Part shown: positions 46,601 to 57,660 of the stretch, one piece after another | How the letters are laid out: each line of letters begins with the position of its first letter | Position numbering within the stretch: the stretch's first letter is position 1 | NCBI GenBank assembly: GCA_963682175.1 | Contig: OY821784.1 | Coordinates: 26,641,621-26,705,620, forward strand | Source: Triglochin maritima | Lineage: Eukaryota; Streptophyta; Magnoliopsida; Alismatales; Juncaginaceae | Direction: 5' to 3' | DNA length: 64,000 nt | Program-made: the position numbers and the translations under genes | Notes under the pieces: model-generated | What the model saw: only the letters and a program-made list of their open reading frames with translations | Databases searched by the model: none | What the model was told of the DNA's origin: nothing

Positions 46601-48046
46601 TGGGACATGGTTAAATTACCTCTTAACAAAAAACCTATTGGATGCAAATGGGTGTACAAAATAAAATATAATGCTCAAGGAGAGATAGAAAGATACAAAG
46701 CTAGGCTAGTAGCTAAGGGTTTTAACCAAATTGAAGGCCTTGACTTTCATGACACTTTTGCACCTGTTACAAAGATGGTAACTATACGTATTGTACTCGC
46801 ATTAGCTGCTGTTAATAATTGGTTTTTGCATCAATTAGATGTAAATAATGCATTTTTACAAGGAGACCTTAAAGAGGATGTGTACATGACTTCTCCACCT
46901 GGTTTTGAAAAACATGGAACCAACATGGTCTGCAAATTAAATAAATCAATATATGGCCTAAAACAATCTTCCAGATGTTGGTTTGAAAAATTATCCACAT
47001 CTTTAGAACGTTTTGGCTACAAACAATCAAAAGCAGATTATTCTTTATTCACATCCACAACTAAGGACTCCTTCACTGCAATTCTTGTTTATGTCGATGA
47101 TATCTTGATTGCAGGGAATAACAATGAAATAATCACTGGACTTAAAGAAAAACTCAAGCAACATTTCCACATCAAGGACTTGGGGGACTTGAAGTACTTT
47201 CTGGGATTGGAAATCGCAAGGAACAAAAATGGCATAAATCTGAATCAACGGAAATATGCCATTCAGATTCTCAAAGACACGGGGTTGCTGGGCTCGAAAC
47301 CATCTCCAACTCCTTTAGAAGTCAATCACAAGTTGGCTGAGGAACCTGGAGATGCACTTGTAGATCCAACCCACTATAGGAGGTTGATTGGAAGGCTCTT
47401 GTACCTGACTATTACAAGGCCAGACATTACATTCCCAGTCAATTTCCTTAGTCAGTTTATGAGCAAACCAGGAAAACGACATCTACAAGCTGCCTATAGA
47501 GTTATCAAGTACATCAAGGGTGCCCCAGGACAAGGACTCCACTTCGCTGCTCAAAGCCAACCAACACTTCAAGGATTTTGTGATTCTGACTGGGCCAGCT
47601 GCCCTCTCACTAGACGATCCACCACCGGATTTGCAGTGTTTCTTGGAAGCTCTCTCATTTCTTGGAAAACAAAGAAACAAGCAACGATATCTCGATCTTC
47701 TGCTGAAGCCGAATATAGAGCTATGGCGAACACGTCTTGTGAGATAACATGGCTTATTGCCCTCTTGAAGGATCTCAACATCCAACATACTACAACAACA
47801 ACCTTGTACTGCGACAACCAGTCTGCTCTACACATCGCAGCCAACCCCGTCTTCCATGAGAGGACAAAGCACATAGAGATTGATTGCCACCTTATAAGGG
47901 AGAAGATAAAGGAAGGGTTAATCCAGACCAAGTACATCAATACCCAACAACAAGTCGCAGACATATTTACCAAAGCCTTGAGTTCAAACAGATTCAGTAC
48001 AATTGCATCCAAGTTGGGAATGTACAATATACATTCTCCATCTTGA
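43673..48046 (+). CDS. Copia Gag-Pol polyprotein, 1,457 aa, intact
   Basis: One frame encodes particle protein, protease, integrase, reverse transcriptase and RNase H in copia order. The frame is open from an ATG at 43613, but that overlaps the LTR end and PBS, so I take the ATG at 43673 (MENQSTSANHM). Residues from that start: Gag_3/UBN2-type Gag (about 20-230); CCHC knuckle CTNCKKTGHTVDKC (267-280); protease IIDSGATDHM with D371; pre-integrase WHKRLGH and CETCQLAK; integrase D562, D625 and E661, with exactly 35 residues between the last two; RT with KWVYKIKYN, QLDVNNAFLQGDL and YVDD at 1140-1143; RNase H with D1304, E1345 and D1381 (copia GFCDSDWA, SSAEAEYRA and YCDNQSA boxes). No motif is damaged. 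Copia is certain; the lineage (Ale-, Ivana- or Tork-like) needs a tree. Confidence 0.96.
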   Translation: MENQSTSANHMSYSLLPSDNPGINLISKTLNGDNYATWSRAMRVALHAKDKYGFVDGSVKEPSKKLAPIEHSKWKRANDMVMSWIMTTLDQDILDSVIYYDTAKEMWEDLEERFAQTNLPRIFQLKRSLYALNQENSSVREYFSKLKGLWDELSAHTTIPPCSCGGCTCGFLRKFNEKFEEDKTINFLLGLNDTYSAIRGQILLSIPLPPVNKVYSLILQEEKQREIGGPNPNLHDASAMAVGRNENYNLKNNNTNTPQNRGNKPLCTNCKKTGHTVDKCYWIVGFPPRSNNHQKKNKYNQNQNYQSNQQQMMEPAKAFTAENQVGESSITSDQYRQIMQILNKAEGSAQVNAAGMVSCYSSITNTSWIIDSGATDHMCSSISIMSNITKLHKGIPIKLPNDKIVTAQYIGHVRLSNKLILHKVLYIPEFRLNLISVAKLAKHSHSSVSFYPTLCIIQDMVQRRMIGLGREVGNLYIYTGQHFTEQDHHSFVLNASKGLPDWHKRLGHLSYSRIQLIASTDSNVVVEQDLHCETCQLAKQTRISFPRSHSNTCIPFELIHMDIWGKYSTTSFNGYHYYLTIVDDFSRTTWTFLMKTKSDTYSVIKSFIVMIENQFDTKIKRVRSDNGKEFLSSLVQELFDSKGIMHEKSCPYTPQQNGLVERKHRHLLEVARALRFQSNIPMIFWSDCILTATHLINRMPTPILNNKTPYEVLFKRAPNYIHLRVFGCLCYSTNLQINDKFDKRAHKCVFLGYPQDKKGYKLFDMQNRKIIITRDVVFYEHIFPYHDITSIAIDDVNNAAPYPIIWDERHNNQNNEEVHHHDEDTQQQDHMTNNEEPNNNMNNQDEPEIIVPATDQPRIDVNQPRRSSRTQVRSIILKNFDCPTLKANATSKENSSTVNNTQEIEVRPSLRNTTKRGTRYPLQAFLSTKFISQKYACYLDSIDDISEPTSYKDACTNIKWVEAMNNEIDALRLNNTWDMVKLPLNKKPIGCKWVYKIKYNAQGEIERYKARLVAKGFNQIEGLDFHDTFAPVTKMVTIRIVLALAAVNNWFLHQLDVNNAFLQGDLKEDVYMTSPPGFEKHGTNMVCKLNKSIYGLKQSSRCWFEKLSTSLERFGYKQSKADYSLFTSTTKDSFTAILVYVDDILIAGNNNEIITGLKEKLKQHFHIKDLGDLKYFLGLEIARNKNGINLNQRKYAIQILKDTGLLGSKPSPTPLEVNHKLAEEPGDALVDPTHYRRLIGRLLYLTITRPDITFPVNFLSQFMSKPGKRHLQAAYRVIKYIKGAPGQGLHFAAQSQPTLQGFCDSDWASCPLTRRSTTGFAVFLGSSLISWKTKKQATISRSSAEAEYRAMANTSCEITWLIALLKDLNIQHTTTTTLYCDNQSALHIAANPVFHERTKHIEIDCHLIREKIKEGLIQTKYINTQQQVADIFTKALSSNRFSTIASKLGMYNIHSPS

Positions 48047-48053
48047 GGAGGGC
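48042..48053 (+). other. Polypurine tract of the intact copia element
   Basis: The sequence cttgaggagggc lies between the ORF stop region and the 3' LTR. It contains the purine run gaggaggg, the expected plus-strand primer. Confidence 0.85.
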
Positions 48054-48478
48054 TGTTGAAGTTTACCAATAATTTCACTATTTTTCACTCAAGTTAAACA
48101 TGTAATCATAGGCTAATTGGATCTGTATAACCAATTAGCCCATGAATTCTCAAGCTGCACCAATAATCGGGTAAACCGATTACCATGTATCAGTCCTATA
48201 TAAGGACATTAGACCCAACTAAATCAATAAGAAAAAACCTTTCCCTTTCTCAAAGCTTTCCTGCATCGTCTTCTTCCTTTCCGATCATAACAACCAAATC
48301 CGAACCACCAACTACAAAATCAATCATACAACAACCAAACCAAGATCAAGAACGATCTTCTCCCTTCCCTCGATCATCCCATCATCGTCTCCATTGTCGT
48401 GTCAGCGTCCAGCAGATTCGGGAAGATCGAGCTAAGACTTCGATCGTCCAATCATACAACCATCGTCATATTCTTACA
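48054..48478 (+). repeat. 3' LTR of the intact copia element
   Basis: 425 bp; I found no difference from the 5' LTR. Followed by the TSD TAAAT. Confidence 0.95.
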
Positions 48479-48483
48479 TAAAT

Positions 48484-49219
48484 GCAAACTAAATGTGCTA
48501 CGATTCAACAAAAAGAGCTAGAGAAAGAAGTGAACTACACAAATGAAGACCGGGTAATGTATATAGGTCGGGTCGCCAATCGAGACCTACTCCTATCCTT
48601 GTCTCTGTAAGCCACATTCAAGAACTACACTAAACCAATCTATGTTCGTAGTCCAAGATTGCATCGCATACAACCCTCACAAACTTAATCTCCCTCTCAC
48701 ACCCCAAAAAGTGACTCCCACGGTCAAGGTCAAGTACAACCTAATGGTAAATGATTCAAACTCTAACTTAAGCATTTGAAGTGGATGAACAATTAGGAGC
48801 AGAAGCGGTGGAAAGTTACAGTGTAAGCTTTCTCACAGAGAATGTGATTGATACCTAGAATAATCGATATTTTAAAGTAACCGGTTGGGAAACATAGGAG
48901 TGGCTACAAAGCAAACATGAGTTAAAAAGAGTGAAAACTTCGATTTTGGATGTCACAATAGTCAAACTAAGGGTCGTCAAGTTCGACCATGCAAAGCATA
49001 ATTGTAAGTCAATGTCGAATAAAGTCGTGTCATTTGAGCCTTGGAGCCATACTAGGAAGTTCAACTTCTAAGCTTGGCTCTCAATTATTGAACCGAGTAG
49101 ATTAATTTGTGACTTTAGTAAGACCATTTGTAACTATGACATCCACATCAGTTTTCTTTCTCATTCACATTAGTTTTCTCTATTCCCAACTCATTTCCCT
49201 ATCTTTCCTACACTATTCA
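48484..49219. other. Non-coding part of duplication copy 2, right of the intact copia element
   Basis: Copy of 33169-33903: a diverged LTR-like segment (48490-48800) and sequence up to the TSD ATTCA (49215-49219) of the chromovirus-type solo LTR. No gene seen. Confidence 0.7.
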
Positions 49220-50883
49220 TGTTATGTCCCTAAACCCATTTCGGGTGCTAATGAGAGGTTAGGAGGAGAGAGGAGGCTTTGCATGGGGAAGGGAAGAGGG
49301 GGCGTGCACTGTTGATGGGTGAGAGGTGATGGGTTGGATGAGCAGGTTACTGTTGAGCTGAGTTTTGGTTTTATAACCCAAAACATTTTCTTCCATTCTT
49401 CTTCTTCCTCTCCATTCCAGCACTCATTCCTCCGTTCTTCTTCTTTTTTTTCGGGTGTTCCAGAGGTGGTGGAGGCGGCATCGGAGCGGGTTGTGCGAGG
49501 CGCGACTTGATCGTGGAGCGATTCTCCGGTGTGCTCCATCTCGTGTTGAGGTATGCCGGCTTCTAGTGTGTTTTGGTTGCTCGCCCTCGTGGGAGGGTTG
49601 TGTTGGTCGGTCGGAGGAGGTCCCTTCGGGCGGTCGACCGAATGTAGTGTATTTTGCCGATTTTAACCTTCACCGGTCGAACGATGCCTTGTGGCGGTCG
49701 ACCGGTCGTGCATTTTGCTGGTGGATCGGATTGCCTGTTTGTTTTCGGTCGACCAGTTCCTTATGGTCGTTCGACCGGAACTTAAGTGTACTAAGTAGAA
49801 ATGCATGTTAGTTCGACCGATTGTTTATATACGTTCGACTGTTATATGACTTAGAATTACTAGGATGCCCGGGTAGTTTTCGGTTGACCGGGACCCCTGA
49901 GTCGGTCGACCGATAGTTTTGAATTGATGTTGACCAGACTCTGGATTTTGACCTCGTATCGGTCAACCGGTTTTGGATCTCCGTTCGACCGTTTGGGACT
50001 TAGGTTTTGCGCAGTGAGTTCGACCGACGCAGACTTTCGGTCGACCGATTTCCTTGTGAAAGCGGTCGACCGGGTTGCCTCTTTCAGTCGACCGTTTCTG
50101 CACATAACTGAATTCCTGGTCCCTTTTGAATGCTAACTCTGTCCACGGAAACCCGTGTCCTCGCCTTGTGCGTGAGCCGGGAGGTGTCGGTGGGCGCGTA
50201 CGTGTGCCTGCCCAGGGACCGCCGTGAGGAAGAGTGTGGGTGTTCGGGACGTGTCACCTCCATGTATGGATCGTGACTAATATGATGGATTGACTGGAAT
50301 CATTGTAGAGTAGCAGGCCTGAAGGATCACAGATCCCAATGTATGATGATGTGCAGGCACACAACTGTCATTGGGTGAGGTGACTACGGGGCTACGGAGG
50401 TCGCTGCCCTGCTTTTATAGCGGCGCGGTTGGTGTTTACGGCTCGTGGAGCCTGATGACCTGGCAGACTTCGGTCTGGACCCGTCCGATGATGTGCCGGA
50501 CGTATTGATGGACCACCGTTGCAGCGCCGGTGATGCCGCGGATGTTGTTCCGGCGATGATGATTGATGGGCCGATGATGTTGTTCCGGCTATGTTCCTCA
50601 GATGGGCACCTACTGAGATGATGATTGATGGACCAACCGAGCGATGGCTCCATTGGTGTGGTTTCGACCACGAAGTTACAGATATGTTTCTTATGGAGCA
50701 GACTTGGCGGATGCTCCCTGCCGAACCCCATGATTAATGTAGCCGCGTGTGGGGAGTGTCATGTCATGTTCCGTTAGACCGTATGTGCCTACGGTAGGTC
50801 TCCTTGGGAGACCCGATGATGATTGTCGAACGGATGTCCCGTGTTACCCTTCGGGGGGAAATGTTTCTTACTGTTGATGATAT
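49220..50883 (+). repeat. Left part of the chromovirus-type solo LTR (copy 2)
   Basis: Copy of 33904-35567, with the same eight site pairs (first at 49608/49631). Its right part is at 60892-61268. GATAT at 50879-50883 is the target site of the copia insertion. Confidence 0.85.
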
Positions 50884-52209
50884 TGTAGGATCGTGTGAGT
50901 AATGGGTGCACAATACTAATCACTTTTATCCCTAATTACCTACTTGTTTGATCTATCAAAGATATGCAGCGGAATTAAGACAAAACAAGCAAGTAGGGAA
51001 GGAATATGCAAACCACAATTGACACGGGGGATTTTTATAGAGGTTCGGCACCCCACCCGGGTCCTACTCCTCTCTTGCAAGCTCCGCTCGGATCACCGAG
51101 CTCCGCCCACAACTTCACTAACCACTCCCCGTTCCAGGCCGGGAGAGAACGCCTTTACAATCTTCAAGCTCGCGAACAACCCTCGCCGAGCTTGGCTCCA
51201 CCTCTCACAATCCGAGAGGGACACTTCGGGCTCTCACCGAAGTCTATAGTTGTGTCTTGGGCTTTCACCAAGACCGTTGCTTCTTGCACAATGATTGAGT
51301 GGAACAACACTCTCTAAACTTGAGCACACTTGAGTAGAATATGAATTAAGACTAAAGTGTGGAAGGTTTTGAGGTTTTGAGTGTTTGGATCTTCTCTCTA
51401 ATGTTGGGGACAAATATGTGTGAGAGAGTTGTGTTAAAATGTATTTTACAACTCTATTTATAAGCCTTAGAGAGAATAGAGTTGTTGGGGTTGATTGGGT
51501 GTGAGTTGATGTGTGATACACAAAACAGAAATCCGTTGGACCCAATTCTGCCAAAAAACGGTCGACCGAATTAGGTAATCCATTCGATCGTTTGGTCAAA
51601 TTTCAGCTATGACTTAAGTTAACGGTCGAACGGGCTCAGGGGATTGGTCGACCGAATTAGGAAAGTTTTGTTGGTTCGGTCGACCGTTAGGAAAGTTTCG
51701 GTCGACCGGATGTTTGGAAATTTGGGGTATTTGGGAATAATACGAATACGACCGTTGGGTATAATACGACAAAACAAATGGTTTGAAAATATGTGTAAAC
51801 GGTCGAACGGAAAGGTTTCAACGGTCGACCGTTTTGGTCCAGGCAGTTCAAGTTTTGTTTAGGTGTTTTCCGGTTTTAGTTTGGATGATCTATTGAAGTC
51901 CAAATTATGTGAAATTTTGTGTGTGACTTCTATAGGGAACCTAGTGTGTGGTTGAGTAGTTTTTAGCTCAAGTATGCTCAATTACACAAGGTTCCTAAAG
52001 ACTCAAAGAAATGCAAAATACATGTCTTCAAATGAGCTTGATTACATGTCTTGACTTGATTTTCCTTTCTTCATTGAGTCTTGATCACCTGTAGAGGTTA
52101 GCACAAAAAAATATATGTGCAATGCAATATGTGTGCTACTCTACATGATCATAATTAAGATTAGGTTGATTAAATCGTCAAAACATAGATTAAGGCCAAA
52201 AAGCCTACA
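50884..52209 (-). repeat. 3' LTR of the minus-strand gag-only copia element (copy 2)
   Basis: Copy of 35568-36893. Its presumed partner LTR is at 59015-60364; that one differs by several substitutions plus about 24 extra bases, including a short insertion near 59795-59825. Confidence 0.88.
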
Positions 52210-52451
52210 ATCTTCCCCTTTTTGATGATGGCAACCTATATCTTAACTATATCTTAATACATTGAATTCTTATATGTAAACTATGCATATTAATGCTCCC
52301 CCTAAGGATGTGCATAGTTTTTGTTTATTTTGGAATCAAATTTCAAGTTACCCCCTTAATTATCTCTCCCCTTTGACAGTCATCAAAAATGATATTTATA
52401 ACACAAATTATACGTTTTAAGTTCAATGTGTATGTCTTGTAATGAAGTTAT
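52210..52451 (-). other. 3' untranslated internal segment of the minus element (copy 2)
   Basis: Copy of 36894-37135. In this copy the internal region continues beyond the nested element at 57241. Confidence 0.75.
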
Positions 52452-53931
52452 TGTTGGCTTTTTGGCCTTAATCCTTGTTTTTATGATTTAATCAACCTAA
52501 TCTTAATCATAAGTAATGTAGAGTAGCACACATATTGCATTGCATATATATTGCATGTGCTAACCTCTACAGGTGATTAAGATTCATGGAAGGAACAAAA
52601 TCAAGTCAAGATTTGTAATAAAGCTATATGAAGACTTGTAATCTTGATTTTAGTTTGAGTCTTAGGACCATGTGTAAATTGAGCATACAAGAGTTAAAAA
52701 CCAATCACTTACACACTAGGTTCCTTATAGAAGTCACAAACGAAATTTCACATAATTTGGACTTCAATAGATTACCCAAACTTAGACCGGAAAACACTAA
52801 ACCTGAACCTTAACTGTCTGCCCACATTCGGTCGACCGCAATAGGCCGTTCGGTCGACCGGATGATCATAGTATTATGTTTTGTGTTTCCCTGTCTAGTT
52901 TCGGTCGACCGCACCATCTCTTTCGGTCGACCATTTGAACTCACTTTTCCGACCGTTATTTTTGTCGTATATACCCAACGGTCGTATTCGTATTAAAACA
53001 AAATATACCCCATATACTTTTCCAACGGTCGAACCATCTACCCTGTCCGGTCGACCGTTTTATCTTGTCAAAATTCCCTGCTATCGGTCGATACTATTTC
53101 GTTCAACCGATCCAAATTTCCCTTTACCGAAACGTAAGTTCGGTCGTCCGGTAACCCTGTTCGGTCGACCGTTTATTTAATAGACTTAAGTGTTCAGTCG
53201 ACCATTCCATATTTCGGTCGACCGTGTCTTTAACGAACCTAAGAGTTCGGTCGACCGTTGCACCTTTCGGTCGACCGTTTCTGGACAGTTTTGCAGCCCG
53301 ATTTTCTGCTTTGTGTGCTTTGCACAAAACCCAATCAAATCTTGTTCAAACGGCTAGAAATCTTTAGGAGCTTATAAATAGAGGATCAAGACTTGTTGTT
53401 AACACAACTCTCCAACTCCAATTGTCCCAATTCATTAGAGAGAAAACTCCAATCCTCCACGCTCCAAATTAGCTACCGAAAGCCTAATTTCCACATCATT
53501 CATCACTCACACATCTAGCAATTGTTGTGCTCAATTAGATAGTGAATCCCACTCAGTTACTTTTGTTGTCAAGAGAGTAAAGGCTCCGGTGAAAGTCCGA
53601 AGCATCCTTCTCGGATTGTGAGAAGATGATTCCAAGCTCGGCGAGGGTTGTTCGCGAGTTTGACGGTTGTAAGGCTTTGTCTCCCGGCTCGGAACGGGGA
53701 GCGGATAGTGAAGTCGTAGGCGGAGATCGATGATCCGAGCGGAGCTTGCAAGAGAGGACTAGGACCCGGGTGGGGTGTCGAACTTCTATAAATCCCCCGT
53801 GTGCTTGTGGTTTGCATTTTCTATTCCCTACTTGTGTATTTGTTTATTCCGCTGCGCATTTGATTGCTTAATCGAGTAGAGAATTAAGATTAGCCATCAA
53901 TTGTGGACCCATAGACCCACACGATCCTACA
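52452..53931 (+). repeat. 5' LTR of the nested plus-strand gag-only copia element (copy 2)
   Basis: Copy of 37136-38615, followed by the PBS TGGTATCAGAGT at 53934-53945. Confidence 0.9.
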
Positions 53932-53982
53932 TTTGGTATCAGAGTTTCGTTCGTTAATTTTGTTCTTAACCAATAAATTAAC

Positions 53983-55147
53983 ATGACTCTTAATGCATCC
54001 ACACCTAGTGAATCATGTAAACCACCATATTTTGATGGAAATAATTTTGTTTCAAGGAAAAGTAAAATGATGTCATTTATTAAATCCATGAACATTAACA
54101 TGTGGTTTATGATTCAAACTCCATATGAATCACCTAGATGTCATATTAGTAAATGGAGTTTAGAAGATGAGAAAAATGCATCCCTAAATGCTAAGACTAT
54201 GAATGTCATATTTTGTGCATTAGGAGATGAACTTTTTAATCTTGTTTGCTCATGTGATAGTGCTCATTCTATATGGCAAACATTAGAAAAGAATTTTGGT
54301 GAAGGAGATTCACCAACCGGGAAGAAGGGAGAAGCAAATCCGAAGGATGTAGCTCAAGCAAAGAAAATGGAGATTAACATCTTCATCATCATCAAGCTCA
54401 TCCGATGGAGAAAGTGAAGATGAGGTATCTTCTAGCTCTTGTTCAAGTAGTAGTTCAAAAGATAATGCCCATGATTTTAATGAACTACAAAATGCATTTC
54501 AAAGATTATTTGAAAAATATAAAGAACTTCACAAGACTAATCAAGTAGCAAATGAGCAAATCCATGATCTTAAATGTCAAAATGCATCTATCTTAGATGA
54601 TAAAGTTGATTTGCTTGCTAAAATTGAAGTTCTAACTTTAGACAATGCTTGCTTGAAGGAAGAAAATGTAAATGTTAAAAATACCTCATCTCATGAAATT
54701 GATAGTCATATGCTAGAAATTGATACTAATGACTTGCTTTTTAAACTTGTTAAATCTCATTTAGAAAGCAAGCAATTATTACATGACTTGAATTGCATGA
54801 ATGAAAAGGTTGCAAATTTAGAGATTCACATGCTTAACATGAATGCAAAGCATACATTTATGATTAAAAATCTAAATTGCTTAAATGAATCTCTAGCAAC
54901 TAAAAACAGTGAACTTAATGCCTTAAATGAAAATTTGTCAAATAAATTGCATAAGTTCACACATGGCAATAAAAACAATTTTTATGTTAAAAAATTTCCT
55001 ATTCTAATTAATGTTAAACATAATTTTGCCATGAAAAAGAAAGTAAGTGTAGAGGTACCAAAATCAATTTGGATTTGGGTATCAAAAGCTATACTTAATG
55101 GACCCAAGCAAAAATGGGTACCAAAGTCTACACTTGTAGGAGCTTGA
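53983..55147 (+). pseudogene. Gag of the nested gag-only copia element, frameshifted (copy 2)
   Basis: Copy of 38667-39831 with the same frameshift near 54375, so the break predates the duplication. Frames are 53983-54417 and 54611-55147. Confidence 0.8.
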
Positions 55148-55770
55148 AGAGGAGATTGGTGGTGACCGGACGAGCCAAAGTGTCCAATTCGAATCCGGTT
55201 GCATCACCAAGTCAAGATTGGAGCTAATCAATATTCAAGTTTGGTATAAAATTTCTATCATTAAATTTTCTGAAAAATTAGCTCTAATCTAGTCTATATG
55301 CTTAATTGTCATATCCTTAGAGTTTAATTCATTGCAAATCATTAACCCTATTCATTGCAAATCATTTATCACATCTATTGATTATAAATGCCAAATTTTG
55401 AATGGATGTTAGAATAAGGCTTGAGTAGAAACTTAAATGAACTTAACTTTGAATCATACTCTTAGTTTCCATATAGCCTTATTGATAGGGGGAGCGTAAA
55501 TGTTATATCTTTTATTAAAGTAACGAAGTGCAAAATTTAGGGGAAGCAACTTCATTACAAGACATCCAAATTCTATGCTTAAAGTCATAATTATTTTCGT
55601 TTTTGATGGATGTCAAAGGGGGAGAGATAATTAAAGGGGAGTTACTTGAAAATTGGTTAATATTGAACAAAAACTATGCACATCCATAGGGGGAGCATTT
55701 ATATGCAAAGTTTGCACCTAAAATTTTCATGTATTAAGATATAGGTTGCCATCATCAAAAAAGGGAAGAT
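55148..55770 (+). other. 3' untranslated region with reiterated PPT-like tracts (copy 2)
   Basis: Purine tracts occur at about 55488, 55540, 55617, 55634, 55689 and 55762. The last abuts the 3' LTR at 55771. Confidence 0.85.
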
Positions 55771-57240
55771 TGTTGGCTTTTTGGCCTTAATCCTTGTTTT
55801 GATGATTTAATCATCCTAATCTTAATCATAAGTAATGTAGAGTAGCACACATATTGCATTGCATATATATTGCATGTGCTAACCTCTACAGGTGATCAAG
55901 ACTCATAGAAGGAAGGAAATCAAGTCAAGATTTGTAATAAAGCTATATGAAGACTTGCAATCTTGATTTTACTTTGAGTCTTAGGAACATGTGTAAATTG
56001 ATCATACAAGAGTTAAAAACCAATCACTTACACACTAGGTTCCTTATAGAAGTCACACACGAAATTTCACATAATTTGGACTTCAATAGATCACCCAAAC
56101 TTAGACCGGAAAACACTAAACCTGAACCCTAACTGTCTGCCCACATTCGGTCGACCGCAACAGGTCGTTTGGTCGACCGGATGATCAAAGTATTCTGTTT
56201 TGTGTTTCCCTGTCTAGTTTCGGTCGACCTCACCATCTCTTTCGGTCGACCGTTTGAACTCACTTTTCCGACCGTTATTTTTGCCGTATATACCCAATGG
56301 TCGTATTCTTATTAAAACAAAATACACCCCCATATACTTTTCCAATGGTCGAACCATCTACCCTGTCCGGTCGACCATTTTATCTTGTCAAAATTCCCTG
56401 CTATCAGTCGATACTATTTCGTTCAACCGATCCAAATTTCCCTCTACCGAAACGTAAGTTCGGTCGACTGGTAACCCTGTTCGGTCGACCGTTTATTTAA
56501 TAGACTTAAGTGTTCAGTCGACCATTCCATATTTCGGTCGACCGTGTCTTTAACGAACCTAAGAGTTCGGTCGACCGTTGCACCTTTTGGTCGACCGTTT
56601 CTGGACAGTTTTGCAGCCCAATTTTCTGCTTTCACAAAACCCAATCAAATCTTGTCCAAACGGCTAGAAATCTTTAGGAGCTTATAAATAGAGGATCAAG
56701 ACTTGTTGTTAACACAACTCTCCAATTCCAATTGTCCCAATTCATTAGAGAGAAAACTCCAATCCTCCACACTCCAAATTAGCTACCGAAAGCCTAATTT
56801 CCACATCATTCATCACTCACACATCTAGCAATTGTTGTGCTCAATTAGAGAGTGAATCCCACTCAGTTACTTTTGTTGTCAAGAGAGTAAAGGCTCCGGT
56901 GAAAGCCCGAAGCATCCTTCTCGGATTGTGAGAAGATGATTCCAAGCTCGGCGAGGGTTGTTCGCGAGTTTGACGGTTGTAAGGCTTTGTCTCCCGGCTC
57001 TTTACGGGGAGCGGATAGTGAAGTCGTAGGCGTTGATCGATGATCCGAGCAGAGCTTGCAAGAGAGGACTAGGACCCGGGTGGGGTGCCGAACCTCTATA
57101 AATCCCCCGTGTGCTTGTGGTTTGCATTTTCTATTCCCTACTTGTGTATTTGTTTATTCCGCTGCGCATTTGATTGCTTAATCGAGTAGAGAATTAGAAT
57201 TAGCCATTAATTGTGGACCCATAGACCCACACGATCCTAC
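55771..57240 (+). repeat. 3' LTR of the nested plus-strand gag-only copia element
   Basis: It begins TGTTGGCTTTTTGGCC and ends ACGATCCTAC, one base short of the normal CCTACA, next to 'gattgctccccct'. It is similar to the 5' LTR at 52452 but with scattered differences (for example cggtcgaccg to cggtcgacct near 56221, and a small deletion near 56632), so it is clearly older than the intact copia. Left flank gttat and right flank gattg do not match cleanly; the TSD has probably been altered by a small deletion. Confidence 0.88.
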
Positions 57241-57660
57241 GATTGCTCCCCCTAAATTGTGCACTTCATTACTCTAAGAAAATGATATTCAATAAGCTCC
57301 CCCTATCGATATGAATATGATTTTTCAATTAAGTTCAATTCTTAATTCTCCCCTATTAACATCAAGCAAATACTACAATTTAGCATGTGATGTTTTCATT
57401 TCCCCTTTTTACATCCATTTAGATAGTTTGACTCTAAAACTATGGATGTTATTCAAACATTTAGGATTTGCAATGAATGGGTATATGATATGTCAATTAA
57501 GCATATAAAACCTAGACTAGAACCAATTGATTGAAATTTTTTGAGGATAAGTAAATTATACCAACTTGAAGCTTGAATTGGTTCCAATCTCATTTGGTGA
57601 TGCAACCGGATTTGAATTCGACTCTTAAGCTCGCCCGGTCACCATCGATTTCTTCTTCAA
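57241..57660 (-). other. 3' untranslated internal segment of the minus gag-only element, continued
   Basis: On the minus strand this lies between the gag stop and the nested element; complements of GGGGAG tracts are at 57245-57253 and 57296-57304. Confidence 0.7.

Larger units (their letters stand above)
43189..48478 (+). mobile_element. Intact Ty1/copia retrotransposon, 5,290 bp
   Basis: Two 425-bp LTRs (43189-43613, 48054-48478) appear identical base for base. TSD TAAAT lies at 43184-43188 and 48479-48483, and the empty site with a single TAAAT exists in duplication copy 1 around 33164-33168. PBS, one uninterrupted gag-pol ORF and a purine tract (48042-48053) are all present. Everything needed for autonomous retrotransposition appears intact, so the insertion is very young. 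Confidence 0.96.
40461..55777. repeat. Tandem duplication, second copy (10.02 kb plus a 5.3-kb copia insertion)
   Basis: Collinear with 30441-40460 apart from 43189-48483. Sample differences from copy 1: cgcgtg to cacgtg near 40864; gtaccaa to gtgccaa near 41046; one extra T in the T-run near 41870; tctccccc to tcttcccc near 52213; one extra T near 55449. Its right end continues into a full 3' LTR (55771-57240), so copy 2 keeps the original right flank and copy 1 the original left flank. Confidence 0.93.

Noticed and set aside
47569..48078. 169-aa minus-strand ORF in the copia RNase H region
   Set aside because: Antisense shadow of an intact gag-pol frame, without domains.
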